This document shows positions 46,452 to 55,821 of a DNA stretch of 64,000 nt, piece after piece. Positions within the stretch are counted from its first letter, which is position 1, and every line of letters begins with the position of its first letter. The stretch spans positions 1,848,001 through 1,912,000 of the forward strand of contig NZ_AP023439.1 in NCBI RefSeq assembly GCF_014701095.1, in the 5' to 3' direction. The DNA is from Streptomyces tuirus. GTDB lineage: Bacteria > Actinomycetota > Actinomycetes > Streptomycetales > Streptomycetaceae. Made by a program: the position numbers and the translations under genes. Under the pieces are notes generated by a model. It saw only the letters and a program-made list of their open reading frames with translations, did no database searches and was not told the DNA's origin.

Positions 46452-47895
46452 CACCGGCCGCCGGCGGGTCTCCGCCCGGGTCCGGATCCTGCTGTGGCTG
46501 CTGCTCGTGATGGCGCTCGCGCTCGCCTCGGTGGCCATGACCACCCGCTCGTACCTGCTGCGGGACGTCGACCACCGCATCAACCGCCTGCTCACCCAGG
46601 AGACCGGCGAGTTCGCGAACTTCGTGGAGCGCGGCGGGGATCCGCGGACGGGCCGTCCGTTCACCGAGGCGGACCGGCTGCTGACGGTGTTCCTGGAGCG
46701 GCAGTACCCCGACGCGGACGAGGAGCTGATCGGCCTGGTCGCCCGGGCGGGCACCGGTCCCCGGCAGATCCGCCAGCCGCACGACCTGCCCGTCGCCCTG
46801 CCCCTGCACAAGGACCCCGCGGCCCGGGCCCGTATCTTCGGCTCGCCCGCGTCCTCCGGCGTACTCGACCGGCCGCAGGGGGAGATCCGCTGGGCGAAGG
46901 TCACCATGGCCCGGCCGGGCCGGGCGCCGAACGCCGCGTTCGTCGTGGCGATCCACCCCGAGCGGGAGCAGGCCCGGGTGAACAGCGTGTTCCGCACGCT
47001 GCTCGTCATCTCCGGAGTGGCTCTGCTGCTGACCGTCGGCATCGCCTGGGCGGTCGCGGGGCGGATCCTCAAGCCGGTGCGGGTGGTGCGCGCCGCGGCG
47101 GCCCAGCTGACCGAGCAGGACCTCACCCGCCGGATCCCGGTGCACGGCCACGACGACATAGCGGCCCTCGCCGAGACGTTCAACGGCATGCTCGACCGGC
47201 TGGAGCGGGCCTTCGCCGCGCAGCGCGAGTTCGTCGACGACGCCGGCCACGAGCTGCGCACCCCCATCACCATCGTGCGCGGGCACCTGGAGGTCATGGG
47301 CGACGACCCTGCCGAACGCGAGGAGACCGTCCGGCTGGTCACCGACGAGCTGGACCGGATGAGCCGCATCGTCGAGGACCTGCTGCTGCTCGCCAAGGCC
47401 GAACGCCCCGACTTCGTCTCCCCCGAGCCGGTCCAGGTCGCCGAACTGACCGCCGACGTCTACGTCAAGGCCCGCACCCTGGGCGAACGCGACTGGCAGC
47501 TCGACGCGGTCGCCGACCTGGAGGCCGAACTGGATCCGCAGCGGATCACCCAGGCCATGGTGCAGCTCGCGCAGAACGCCGTGCAGCACACCACGCCCGG
47601 CCAGACCATCCGCATCGGCTCCCGCACCGACGGCCCGGACGTGGAGCTGTACGTGGCCGACTCGGGGCCCGGTGTGCAGCCGCAGGACACCGAGCTGATC
47701 TTCGAACGCTTCCGGCGCGGCACGGCCCGCCGGGGCGCCCGGGGTTCCGGCGCCGGACTCGGGCTGTCCATCGTCAAGGCGATCGCCGAGGGGCACCGGG
47801 GCCGGGTACGGCTGCACGGCACGCCCGGGGGCGGCGCCACCTTCGTCCTCGTCCTGCACGCACCCCGGGCAGCACCGGAAGGGAACCCCACGTGA
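46369..47895 (+). CDS. OmpR-partner sensor histidine kinase
   Basis: A 508-residue membrane kinase: helix 1 (about 38-60), extracellular sensor (about 62-200), helix 2 (about 205-226), HAMP, HisKA (FVDDAGHELRTPITIVRGHL, phospho-His) and ATPase domain (NAVQHTTPG, DSGPGV, GSGAGLGLSIVKAI). The first start codon is GTG 46369, inside the small secreted protein's gene (out of frame); ATG 46375 is an alternative. It overlaps the response regulator by 4 bases. It likely senses an envelope or nutrient signal; the flanking transporter and glycerate kinase suggest an organic acid. Confidence 0.9.
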   Translation: MTMTTTTAARAPETTDRATTTAPVPTADTGRRRVSARVRILLWLLLVMALALASVAMTTRSYLLRDVDHRINRLLTQETGEFANFVERGGDPRTGRPFTEADRLLTVFLERQYPDADEELIGLVARAGTGPRQIRQPHDLPVALPLHKDPAARARIFGSPASSGVLDRPQGEIRWAKVTMARPGRAPNAAFVVAIHPEREQARVNSVFRTLLVISGVALLLTVGIAWAVAGRILKPVRVVRAAAAQLTEQDLTRRIPVHGHDDIAALAETFNGMLDRLERAFAAQREFVDDAGHELRTPITIVRGHLEVMGDDPAEREETVRLVTDELDRMSRIVEDLLLLAKAERPDFVSPEPVQVAELTADVYVKARTLGERDWQLDAVADLEAELDPQRITQAMVQLAQNAVQHTTPGQTIRIGSRTDGPDVELYVADSGPGVQPQDTELIFERFRRGTARRGARGSGAGLGLSIVKAIAEGHRGRVRLHGTPGGGATFVLVLHAPRAAPEGNPT

Positions 47896-48551
47896 ACCGC
47901 ATCCTCATCGTCGAGGACGAGGAGCGCATCGCCTCCTTCGTGCAGAAGGGCCTGCGCTCCAACGGCTTCACCACGACCGTGGTCACCGACGGCGACGCGG
48001 GCTACGAGTACGCCCTGACCGGCGGTTTCGACCTCGTCGTCCTGGACATCGGGCTGCCCGGCCGGGACGGCTTCACGATCCTGCGGGAGCTGCGCGAGGC
48101 GCGGGTGTCGGCGCCGGTGATCGTGCTGACCGCGCGGGACTCCGTACGGGACACGGTGGCCGGTCTGGAGGGCGGCGCCGACGACTGGATGACCAAGCCG
48201 TTCCGGTTCGAGGAGCTGCTCGCCCGGGTGCGGCTGCGGCTGCGGACGGCGGCTCGGGCGCCGGAGGTGACGGTGCTCAGGTCGGGCTCCCTGAGCCTCG
48301 ATCTGCGGACGCGGCGTGCCCGGTCCGGGGAGCGGACGGTCGATCTGACGGCTCGTGAGTTCGTACTGCTGGAACTGTTCCTGCGGCATCCGGGACAGGT
48401 GCTGTCGCGGGAGCAGATCCTGTCCCATGTGTGGGGCTACGACTTCGACCCGGGGTCCAACATCGTGGACGTGTACGTACGGACGCTGCGGAAGAAGCTG
48501 GGGGCGGAGCGGGTGGAGACGGTGCGGGGCATGGGGTACCGGCTGCCGTAG
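47892..48551 (+). CDS. OmpR-family response regulator
   Basis: A 219-residue regulator: receiver (VEDEERIA, phospho-Asp in VVLDIGLPGRDG, Lys in MTKPF) and winged-helix output domain (LTAREFVLLELFLRHPGQVL, SREQILSHVWGYDFDPGSNI). GTG 47892 overlaps the kinase stop (GTGA). By family it binds direct repeats; two matching sites lie upstream of the set (46065-46081) and of the transporter (48594-48610). Confidence 0.93.
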   Translation: MNRILIVEDEERIASFVQKGLRSNGFTTTVVTDGDAGYEYALTGGFDLVVLDIGLPGRDGFTILRELREARVSAPVIVLTARDSVRDTVAGLEGGADDWMTKPFRFEELLARVRLRLRTAARAPEVTVLRSGSLSLDLRTRRARSGERTVDLTAREFVLLELFLRHPGQVLSREQILSHVWGYDFDPGSNIVDVYVRTLRKKLGAERVETVRGMGYRLP

Positions 48552-48593
48552 CGGGGTCTGCTCTCTTCCCCTGGGCGCCGCGGTGAAAGTTCC

Positions 48594-48610
48594 TTCATGT
48601 CGGGCTCATC
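48594..48610. promoter_or_regulatory. Second 11-bp-spaced direct repeat, before the transporter
   Basis: TTCATG (48594-48599) and CTCATC (48605-48610) are 11 bp apart, with GTCGGGC between, close to TTCATCCGGGCTTCATC at 46065. The site is 34 bases before the transporter start (48644), the same distance as in the first copy. Confidence 0.55.
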
Positions 48611-48643
48611 GATGACTCACGGCCTTCGCGAATCCTCGATGGC

Positions 48644-50059
48644 GTGACCCTGAATCCGCGCTTCACCACGGCCCTGTGCGTCGCGCTGTCGCTGTGCGCG
48701 CTCCTGGCCGTCCCCGCGAACTTCCCGGGACTCGGCGGCGACGCGCGGCTCACGCTCGTCGTGTTCGTCCTCGCGGCCTGCGCCTGGATCGGCACGCCGA
48801 TCGACGACACGTACATCGCGCTCGGCGCCGGGCTCGCGCTCACGGTGACCGGGGTGATCAGCAGCGACACCCTGTTCGGCACGCTCGGTGACGCCACGGT
48901 GTGGCTGCTGATCTGCGCGTTCGTGCTCGCGGCCGCGGTGAGCCGGACCGGGCTCGCGGGACGGTCGGCGGTGTTCCTGGTGAGCGGGGCGCGCACCGTC
49001 CGGCAGCTGGTGCACCTGACGACCGCCGCCCTGGTCGTCACGGCGTTCGCGGTGCCCGCCACCTCCGGCCGGGCCGCGCTGGCGCTGCCGGTGTTCCTCG
49101 CCCTCGCCAAGGTCCTCGCCGACCGGAAGCGACTGGTGGTGATGCTGGCCCTGCTGTTCCCGACGGTGATCCTGCTGTCGGCGGTGGCGACGCTGATCGG
49201 CGCGGGAGCCCATCTGATCACGGTGTCGGTGCTGTGGGAGACGACCGGACAGCACATCGGCTTCACGCAATGGCTGCTGCTGGGCCTGCCCCTGGCCGTG
49301 GCCTCCTCCCACCTGGCCGCGGAGCTGGTCCTGCTGACGACGACCCGGCGCTCGGACCGCACCGGCCCCGTCCACATCACCCCCGAGCAGATCCAGCGGC
49401 ACAGCGAACAGCCGGTCACCGGCGCCTGGAGCCTGGCCGAGAAGCGGTGCGTCCTGCTGCTGGCCACCGTGATCGCCCTGTGGTGCAGCGAGCCGCTGCA
49501 CGGCGTGCCGCCGGCCCTGGTCGCGCTGATCGGCGCCGTCATCGCCGCCTCGCCCGCCCTCGGCACCGTGCGCCTGAAGGACGCGCTGAAGACCGTCCCC
49601 TGGTCGCTGCTGCTGTTCATGGCCGCGACGATGGCGATGGGGGTCGCGCTCGCCGACTCGGGAGCGGCGCGGTGGCTGGTCTCCGGGCTGCCGGCCAGCG
49701 TGTCCCCGATGGTGTTCCTGGCGATCGTGATCACCGTCAGCACGGCGGCCCACCTGGTCCTGCAGTCCCGCTCGGCCCGCTCGTCGGTGCTGGTTCCGCT
49801 GGTCGTGGCCGCCTCCGCCGGCGTGGGGGTCAACCCGGTCGCCGCCGCCCTCGCCTCAACCGCCGCCGCGGGCTTCTGCCACACCCTGCCCGCCTCGGCC
49901 AAGCCGGTCGCGCTCTTCGCGCAGCTCCCCGGCACCCCCACCTACACCCCGCGCGACCTGCTGAGGCTGTCCGGCTTCCTGGCGCCGCTGACCGCCGTAC
50001 TCGTCCTGTTCTTCGCCGTAGCGGTGTGGCCGCTACTCGGCGTCTCCGTCACCCGCTGA
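48644..50059 (+). CDS. DASS/SLC13-type anion transporter
   Basis: A 471-residue protein with about 11-12 membrane helices of the divalent-anion:Na+ symporter/ion transporter superfamily. The motif region VPATSGRAALALPVFLALAK and the second half ILSAVATLIGAG-containing and VLVPLVVAASAGVGVNP loops fit the family. The GTG 48644 start is 34 bases after the repeat. The next gene is glycerate kinase 9 bases away, so organic acid (e.g. glycerate) uptake is a reasonable inference. Confidence 0.83.
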   Translation: MTLNPRFTTALCVALSLCALLAVPANFPGLGGDARLTLVVFVLAACAWIGTPIDDTYIALGAGLALTVTGVISSDTLFGTLGDATVWLLICAFVLAAAVSRTGLAGRSAVFLVSGARTVRQLVHLTTAALVVTAFAVPATSGRAALALPVFLALAKVLADRKRLVVMLALLFPTVILLSAVATLIGAGAHLITVSVLWETTGQHIGFTQWLLLGLPLAVASSHLAAELVLLTTTRRSDRTGPVHITPEQIQRHSEQPVTGAWSLAEKRCVLLLATVIALWCSEPLHGVPPALVALIGAVIAASPALGTVRLKDALKTVPWSLLLFMAATMAMGVALADSGAARWLVSGLPASVSPMVFLAIVITVSTAAHLVLQSRSARSSVLVPLVVAASAGVGVNPVAAALASTAAAGFCHTLPASAKPVALFAQLPGTPTYTPRDLLRLSGFLAPLTAVLVLFFAVAVWPLLGVSVTR

Positions 50060-50068
50060 GGAGCTCTC

Positions 50069-51262
50069 ATGCTGAACCGTGTCGTCGTGGCCCCCTGCGG
50101 CTTCAAGGAGTCCCTGTCCGCCGAGGCCGCCGCCGACGCCATCGCGGCCGGCGTGCGCCGGGTCCTGCCCGCCGCCGAGATCGACCTCGTCCCGCTGGTG
50201 GACGGCGGTGAGGGCACGGCGGTCGCCCTGGCCGCCGCGACCGGGGGGCGGATCGTCACGACCGCGGCGACCGGCCCGGTCGGGGCGACCATCGCCACGC
50301 ACTTCGCCCTCCTCGGCGACGGGGACACCGCGGTGGTGGAGATGGCGGCGGTCGCGGGCCTCTCCCTCGTCCCGCGCGGCCTGCGCGACCCGGGCACCAC
50401 GACCACGTACGGCGTCGGCGAGCTGATCCGCGCCGCCCTCGACACGGGGGTCCGGCGGATCCTCGTCGGCTGCGGCGACTCGGGCACCTCTGACGGGGGC
50501 GCCGGAGCCCTCCAGGCGCTCGGGGCGCGGCTGCTGGACGCGCGGGGGCGTGAACTCCCCCGCGGCGGCCGGGAGCTGACGCGCCTGCACCGCGTCGACC
50601 CCACCGGTCTGGATCCCCGGCTCACACAGGTGGAGCTGCTCGTCGCGTGCAACCCGTACAACGTGCTGTGCGGCGAGCGGGGCGTGGCACGGGTCTTCGG
50701 CCCGCAGAAGGGCGCGACGCCCGCGCAGGTGGAAGAGCTGTCGGCGGCTCTGGAGAACTGGGCCTTCGTCCTCACCCGCGATGCCGCGGTACCGGACGGC
50801 GACCTGCGCTCCGGGCCCGGTACGGGAGCCTCCGGCGGCATGGGGGCCGGTCTGGCCGCCCTGGGCGCCCGGCTGCTCCCCCGCTTCGACGTGCTGCTGG
50901 GCCACCTCGAACTGGACGCCCGGCTGGCCGGCGCCGACCTGGTCGTCACCGCCGAGGGCGCGCTGGACCACCAGACGCCCCGCGGCAAGGTTCCCGCCGA
51001 GGTGGCCCGCCGCGCCAAGCTCCACGGCCGTCCCGTCCTGGCCCTGGCCGGCACGCTCGGCGAGGGCGCGGGCGAGGTGCCGGGCGTGGACGCCTGCCAT
51101 GGCATCCTGCCCGCCCCGATGGAGTTGGCCGAGGCCCTGCTGCGCGCGAGCGAACTCCTCACGGACGCCACCGAACGCGCCCTGCGGATGATCGTCCTGG
51201 GCACCCGGCTGCCGGTTCAGGCGGAGGTGTCCGGCACGCAGCGCCCGTCCTCCGTGCGGTAG
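50069..51262 (+). CDS. Glycerate kinase
   Basis: A 397-residue kinase of the GlxK/GckA family that phosphorylates glycerate. Motifs: VAPCGFKESLSAEAAADAI, VDGGEGTAVA, VGCGDSGTSDGGAGALQALG, GATPAQVEELSAALENW and GALDHQTPRGKVPAEVARRA. ATG 50069 has GGAG upstream within GAGGAGCTC. It is probably co-transcribed with the transporter. Its last 46 bases overlap the end of the convergent PLP-enzyme gene. Confidence 0.92.
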   Translation: MLNRVVVAPCGFKESLSAEAAADAIAAGVRRVLPAAEIDLVPLVDGGEGTAVALAAATGGRIVTTAATGPVGATIATHFALLGDGDTAVVEMAAVAGLSLVPRGLRDPGTTTTYGVGELIRAALDTGVRRILVGCGDSGTSDGGAGALQALGARLLDARGRELPRGGRELTRLHRVDPTGLDPRLTQVELLVACNPYNVLCGERGVARVFGPQKGATPAQVEELSAALENWAFVLTRDAAVPDGDLRSGPGTGASGGMGAGLAALGARLLPRFDVLLGHLELDARLAGADLVVTAEGALDHQTPRGKVPAEVARRAKLHGRPVLALAGTLGEGAGEVPGVDACHGILPAPMELAEALLRASELLTDATERALRMIVLGTRLPVQAEVSGTQRPSSVR

Positions 51263-52599
51263 TTCCACTTCGCCCCGTCCGCCACGAGTTCCTTCACGGC
51301 CCGCACGAACCGCTTCACGTGCTCGTCCGGCGTGCCCGCGCCGAAGCTGACCCGGATCGCGTTGAGCGACTTCTCCCCGGGCGCGGCTTCCGGCGCCCCG
51401 CACTCCCCTTGCGCCTGCGGGTCGCTGCCGAGCAGGGTGCGCAGCAGCGGGTGGGCGCAGAACAGCCCGTCCCGCACGCCGATGCCGTACTCGGCGGACA
51501 GGGCCGCGGCGAAGTGGGAGCTGTTCCAGCCCTCGACGACGAAGGAGAGCACCCCGACCCGCGGCGCCTCGTCACCGAAGAGGGAAAGGAACCGCACCTC
51601 GGGGACGTCGGCCAGTCCGTCGCGCACCGCGCGGACCAGGTGCTGCTCACGGGCGACGAGGGTGTCGAATCCGGCCTCGGTCAGCGCCTTGCAGGCCGAC
51701 GCGAGGGCGTAGGCGCCGATGACGTTGGGCGACCCGGCCTCGTGGCGGGCGGCGCTGTCGTGCCACTCGACGTCCACGCCCCCGTCCTCCCGCCGGCCGA
51801 CCTTGCGGCTGGCGCCGCCGCCCGCGAGGTACGGCTCGGCCGCGCGCAGCCAGTCGGCCCGCCCGGCCAGGACACCCGAGCCGAAGGGCGCGTACAGCTT
51901 GTGCCCGGAGAAGGCGACCCAGTCGACGTCGAGGTCTGCGACGGACACCTGGTGGTGCGGGGCCAGCTGCGCGGCGTCCAGCACGATGCGCGCGCCGTGG
52001 GCGTGCGCGGCCTCCGTGAGCTCCTGTACGGGCCACAGCTCACCGGTGACGTTCGAGGCGCCGGTGACGCACACGAGGGCCGGTCCGTGGCCCGCCTCGT
52101 TCGGCACAGTGCGGTCGGCGAGGGCGCGCTCCAGGGTCTCGACGGCCTCGCGGGGACTGCGCGGGGCGTCGAGGTAGGTGACCCGGGCGCCGCGCCACGG
52201 CAGCAGCGAGGCGTGGTGCTCGGTCTCGAAGACGTAGACCCGGCAGTCGGCGGGGAGCGCGGCGGCGAGGAGGTTGAGGGAGTCGGTGGTCGACCGGGTG
52301 AACACGACCTGGTCGCCCTCGCGGCAGTCGAGGAACTCCGCGACGGTCCGGCGGGCGTTCTCGAACAGGTCGGTGGAGAGCTGGGAGAGGTACCCGGCGC
52401 CGCGGTGGACGCTGCCGTAGTACGGCGCGTAGGCGGCGACGTCGTCCCAGACCCGCTGGAGCGCCGGGGCGCTGGCGGCGTAGTCGAGGGCGGCGTAGGT
52501 GACCTCGCCGCCGGTCACGAGCGGCACGGTGACATCCCGGCCCAGAACGGGCAGCGGGGCACAAACGGACGGGGCGGCGGCAAGGGTGGAGACAGACAT
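51217..52599 (-). CDS. Class V aminotransferase / cysteine-desulfurase-like PLP enzyme
   Basis: A 460-residue PLP enzyme (fold type I, class V). ASNVTGELWPV, VDWVAFSGHKLYAPFGSGVLAG (the Lys in SGHK binds PLP) and the acidic RIVLDAAQLAPHHQV fit SufS/NifS-like proteins. No clear catalytic Cys loop of IscS type is identified with certainty; C-terminal CAHPLL holds a Cys. ATG 52599 follows GGGAG by 7 bases. It lies behind a SAM-IV riboswitch, so sulfur or methionine metabolism is likely. Confidence 0.83.
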   Translation of the reverse strand: MSVSTLAAAPSVCAPLPVLGRDVTVPLVTGGEVTYAALDYAASAPALQRVWDDVAAYAPYYGSVHRGAGYLSQLSTDLFENARRTVAEFLDCREGDQVVFTRSTTDSLNLLAAALPADCRVYVFETEHHASLLPWRGARVTYLDAPRSPREAVETLERALADRTVPNEAGHGPALVCVTGASNVTGELWPVQELTEAAHAHGARIVLDAAQLAPHHQVSVADLDVDWVAFSGHKLYAPFGSGVLAGRADWLRAAEPYLAGGGASRKVGRREDGGVDVEWHDSAARHEAGSPNVIGAYALASACKALTEAGFDTLVAREQHLVRAVRDGLADVPEVRFLSLFGDEAPRVGVLSFVVEGWNSSHFAAALSAEYGIGVRDGLFCAHPLLRTLLGSDPQAQGECGAPEAAPGEKSLNAIRVSFGAGTPDEHVKRFVRAVKELVADGAKWNYRTEDGRCVPDTSA

Positions 52600-52741
52600 G
52601 GCGGAACTCCCGTGAAGGCAGATGGAATCCACCCGCGAGCCGGTACGGCTGCAAGCGGGGGTGAAGGAAAGAGGGATGCGGAGGCGGGGCTCTGCGGCCC
52701 TATCGCATTCGCTGATTCACGGGAGAGCTCCTCGACGACCA

Positions 52742-52783
52742 GGACCCCTGGCCCCACACTTTTCAAAAGCGTGCGAGGGGTCC
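52742..52783 (-). terminator. Expression-platform hairpin of the SAM-IV riboswitch
   Basis: On the minus strand GGACCCCT (52783-52776) pairs with AGGGGTCC (52749-52742), an 8-bp perfect stem with a 26-base loop containing CTTTTGAAAAG. Its first arm is the 3' end of the SAM-IV aptamer, so the two structures may compete. It lacks a long U-run. Confidence 0.5.
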
Positions 52784-52895
52784 GCGCTTGCCGCAGACCT
52801 CGCTGCCTGCGGCCCGGTCTTCACCCGGGGCACCCCGCCACGGACGGAGGGTTGCCGGACAGTCGGCCGGGGCCTCATGACTGTCACTCATGACC
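52777..52895 (-). ncRNA. SAM-IV riboswitch
   Basis: Reading the minus strand: GGTCATGAGTGACAG, the CCGGCAACCCTCC core, GGCGGGGTGCCCCGGGTGA, then AAGACC closing P1, a helix GCCGCAG...CTGCGGC, and GGCAAGCGCGG at the end. These match the actinobacterial SAM-IV consensus in order, including the conserved GGCAAGCGCGG tail. It precedes the PLP-enzyme gene (start 52599) with about 180 bases between. When SAM is high expression should fall. Confidence 0.88.
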
Positions 52896-52971
52896 TGCTC
52901 AGAAACGTACGCGAAAAGATCGGCGCCCCGCAACCCGAGTCCGGATCGCGGGACGCCGTACGGGCGGGTTC

Positions 52972-54036
52972 CTACTTGTTGCTGGCGGCCACCCAGCGCT
53001 CCAGCGTGCGCTTCGCCGCGCCCGAGTCGATCGACTCGGCCGCCTTCGCCATCCCGGCGCGGATCTGCTCGGCCAGCGGCGCTTCCGTCGGCTCCAGGGC
53101 CACCAGGGCCGCAGCCGAGTTCAGCACCACCGCGTCCCGCACCGGCCCCGTCTCCCCGTCCAGGAGCCGCCGCGCGACCTCGGCGTTGTAGGAGGCGTCC
53201 GCGCCGCGCAGCGCCTCCACGGGGACCAGTTCCAGGCCCACGTCGCGAGGGTCGAAGGCCTCCTCGGTCACCTCGCCGCCCCGGACGATCCAGACCCGGG
53301 AGGTGGCCGTGGTGGTCAGCTCGTCCAGGCCGTCGTCGCCCCGGAAGACCAGGGAGGAGTTGCCGCGCTCGGCGAAGACGCCCGCGACGATCGGTGCCAT
53401 GCGCGGATCCGCCACACCGACGGCCTGGGCGCGGACCCGGGCCGGGTTGGTGAGCGGGCCGAGGGCGTTGAACACCGTGCGGATGCCCAACTGGCCGCGG
53501 GCGGCGCCCGCGTGCCGCAGCGCCGGGTGGAACTTCACCGCGAAGCAGAAGGTGATCCCGGCCTCCTCGGCGACCTCCGGGACCCGGCGCAGGGGCAGCT
53601 CCAGGTTGACGCCGAGCTTCTCCAGCACGTCGGAGGCCCCGGACGCGGAGGACGCGGCGCGGTTGCCGTGCTTGACGACCTTCGCGCCGGTGCCGGCGAC
53701 GACGATCGAGGACATCGTGGAGATGTTGACCGTCTTCGCGCCGTCACCGCCCGTGCCGACGATGTCGACCGTCGCCCCGGGCACCTCGATGACGTTGGCG
53801 TGCTCGTACATCGTGCGGACGAGGCCGTTGATCTCCTCGACGGTCTCGCCCTTGGCGCGCAGGGCGACGACGAACCCGGCGATCTGCGCGTCGGTCGCCT
53901 CGCCGCGCATGATCCGGTCCATCGCCCAGGCAGTGTCGTCCGCGCTCAGGTGCCTGCCGTCCAGCAGGCCGTTCAGCAGCAGGGGCCAGGAGCGGCCCGC
54001 CGCGGTGTCGCCTCCAGCGGGGGTCACAGCGCTCAT
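52972..54036 (-). CDS. trpD: Anthranilate phosphoribosyltransferase
   Basis: A 354-residue enzyme transferring phosphoribose to anthranilate, second step of Trp synthesis. Motifs: [20 protein letters not shown] (first 20 residues shown), [21 protein letters not shown] (start of the ribose-binding region KHGNRAASS), and [14 protein letters not shown] 54036 has GGAG 6 bases upstream. It is far from trpEG and from any other trp gene, next to the respiratory operon, as in M. tuberculosis Rv2192c. Confidence 0.94.
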   Translation of the reverse strand: MSAVTPAGGDTAAGRSWPLLLNGLLDGRHLSADDTAWAMDRIMRGEATDAQIAGFVVALRAKGETVEEINGLVRTMYEHANVIEVPGATVDIVGTGGDGAKTVNISTMSSIVVAGTGAKVVKHGNRAASSASGASDVLEKLGVNLELPLRRVPEVAEEAGITFCFAVKFHPALRHAGAARGQLGIRTVFNALGPLTNPARVRAQAVGVADPRMAPIVAGVFAERGNSSLVFRGDDGLDELTTTATSRVWIVRGGEVTEEAFDPRDVGLELVPVEALRGADASYNAEVARRLLDGETGPVRDAVVLNSAAALVALEPTEAPLAEQIRAGMAKAAESIDSGAAKRTLERWVAASNK

Positions 54037-54116
54037 AAGCCGCTCCAGGGTCAGGCGTCCCGCACTGCGGGACGAGAGTCTCAACGGGTCCACCCTATCC
54101 AGCCGCGAACACGGCG

Positions 54117-54176
54117 AAGGGCCCCGTCCGGCTGGGCCCCCTGCTCTTTCGAGCTCGGGGGGCGGACGGGGCCCTT
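54117..54176. terminator. Terminator of the qcr operon
   Basis: AAGGGCCCCGTCCG (54117-54130) and CGGACGGGGCCCTT (54163-54176) are perfect 14-bp arms around a 32-base loop that itself folds. It lies 23 bases after the qcrB stop on the minus strand and is symmetric, so it may also shield trpD. Confidence 0.88.
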
Positions 54177-54198
54177 CTGTGGCGTGGCGAAGCAGTGA

Positions 54199-55821
54199 TC
54201 AGTGGTGGCCGTGGCCGCTCGTGATCTCCCGGTACTCCTCGGCGGTGGGCTTCGGGATCTGGGCACCCTCGCCGAAGTAAGCGTCGCTGAGCTTGGCGCG
54301 CAGCTTCTCGGTGCCCTTCACCTTGCGCTCGACACCGTTCTCGTCGACCGTCGGGCCGATCTCGGCCGGCTTGTACTGCTCGTGCGCCGTGAGCGTGTAC
54401 ATCTGCTCCTGGCTGAGCGGCTCGTGCACCTCGATGAACTCACCGTGCGGCAGGCGCTTGATGATGCCCGACTCGCGGCCGTGCAGCACCTTCTCCTTGT
54501 CCCGGCGCTGCAGGCCGAGGCAGATGCGCTTGGTGACGACGAAGGCGATGACCGGTCCGAGGAAGAACCCGATCCGGACGAACCAGGTGACCGAGTTGAT
54601 CGACAGATGGAAGTGCGTGGCGACGATGTCGTTGCCACCGCCGATCAGCATGATGATGTAGCCGGTCACCCACGCGACACCGACACCGGTACGGGTCGGG
54701 TTGTTGCGCGGACGGTCCAGGATGTGGTGCTCGCGCTTGTCCCCGGTGACCCACGACTCGATGAACGGGTACAGGGCGATGATCGCGAGGAACACACCGA
54801 AGAGCACCAGCGGGATGAACACGCCCAGGACGAGCGTGTGACCCCAGAAGTTGATCTCCCAGCCGGGCATCGCGCGGATGAGGCCCTCGGCGAAGCCCAT
54901 GTACCAGTCGGGCTGGGCACCGGTCGACACCTGGTCGGGCCGGTAGGGGCCCAGGACCCAGATCGGGTTGATCGTCGCGATGCCGGCAAGGGCCGCGATG
55001 ACACCGAAGACCAGGAAGAAGAAGCCTCCGGCCTTGGCCATGTAGACCGGCAGCAGCGGCATGCCGACGACGTTCTTGTTGGTCCGGCCCGGACCCGCGA
55101 ACTGGGTGTGCTTGTGGTAGAAGACCAGGATCAGGTGGCCGACCACGAGCCCGAGCATGATGCCCGGCAGCAGCAGGATGTGGATCGAGTAGAACCGGGC
55201 GACGAAGTCGGTACCCGGGAACTCCCCGCCGAACAGGAACATCGAGATGTACGTGCCCACGATCGGCACGGACAGGATCGCGCCCTGCGTGAAGCGGACA
55301 CCGGTGCCGGAGAGCAGGTCGTCCGGGAGCGAGTAGCCGGTGAAGCCGGTGAACATGCCCAGGACGAACAGCAGGAAGCCGAACAGCCAGTTGATCTCGC
55401 GCGGCTTGCGGAACGCGCCGGTGAAGAAGACGCGCATCATGTGCACGAACATGCCGGCGAGGAAGATGATCGCCGCCCAGTGGTGGATCTGCCGGATGAG
55501 CAGACCGCCGCGGACGTCGAAGCTGATGTCCAGCGTGGAGGCGAACGCCTCCGACATCAGCTGCCCCTGGAGCGGGACGTAACTGCCGTGGTACTCCACC
55601 TCGTTCATCGACGGGTGGAAGAACAGCGTCAGGTACACACCCGTGAGGATGATGATGATGAAGCTGTAGAGGCAGATCTCACCGAGCATGAAGGACCAGT
55701 GGTCCGGGAAGATCTTGCGCATGTTGGCCTTGGCCAGGGAGTAGATCCCGAGGCGGCCGTCGGCCCAGTCGGCGACCCGCTCACCCGCGGGCGCCTTGCG
55801 GCGTGTCTGTGCAGTGCTCAT
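54199..55821 (-). CDS. qcrB: Cytochrome b of the bcc complex
   Basis: A 540-residue cytochrome b with about nine helices, longer than mitochondrial cytochrome b, as usual in actinobacteria. Heme-ligand histidines are in IHHWAAIIFLAGMFVHMMRVF and SIHILLLPGIMLGLVVGHLI. The QcrB quinone pocket includes the PDWYMGF motif (QPDWYMGFAEGL). ATG 55821 overlaps the qcrA stop (ATGA). The C-terminal extension (about 430-540) ends HGHH. It oxidises menaquinol and passes electrons to the cytochrome aa3 oxidase through QcrC. Confidence 0.97.
   Translation of the reverse strand: MSTAQTRRKAPAGERVADWADGRLGIYSLAKANMRKIFPDHWSFMLGEICLYSFIIIILTGVYLTLFFHPSMNEVEYHGSYVPLQGQLMSEAFASTLDISFDVRGGLLIRQIHHWAAIIFLAGMFVHMMRVFFTGAFRKPREINWLFGFLLFVLGMFTGFTGYSLPDDLLSGTGVRFTQGAILSVPIVGTYISMFLFGGEFPGTDFVARFYSIHILLLPGIMLGLVVGHLILVFYHKHTQFAGPGRTNKNVVGMPLLPVYMAKAGGFFFLVFGVIAALAGIATINPIWVLGPYRPDQVSTGAQPDWYMGFAEGLIRAMPGWEINFWGHTLVLGVFIPLVLFGVFLAIIALYPFIESWVTGDKREHHILDRPRNNPTRTGVGVAWVTGYIIMLIGGGNDIVATHFHLSINSVTWFVRIGFFLGPVIAFVVTKRICLGLQRRDKEKVLHGRESGIIKRLPHGEFIEVHEPLSQEQMYTLTAHEQYKPAEIGPTVDENGVERKVKGTEKLRAKLSDAYFGEGAQIPKPTAEEYREITSGHGHH

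Larger units (their letters stand above)
52600..52971. other. 372-bp leader/intergenic region with SAM-IV element
   Basis: It contains the SAM-IV riboswitch (52777-52895) and its hairpin, a six-codon frame VNQRMR (minus strand, 52720-52700) with GGAG about 7 bases upstream, and the ribosome site of the PLP-enzyme gene. Between 52896 and 52971 I see nothing except the trpD tail flank. Confidence 0.6.
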
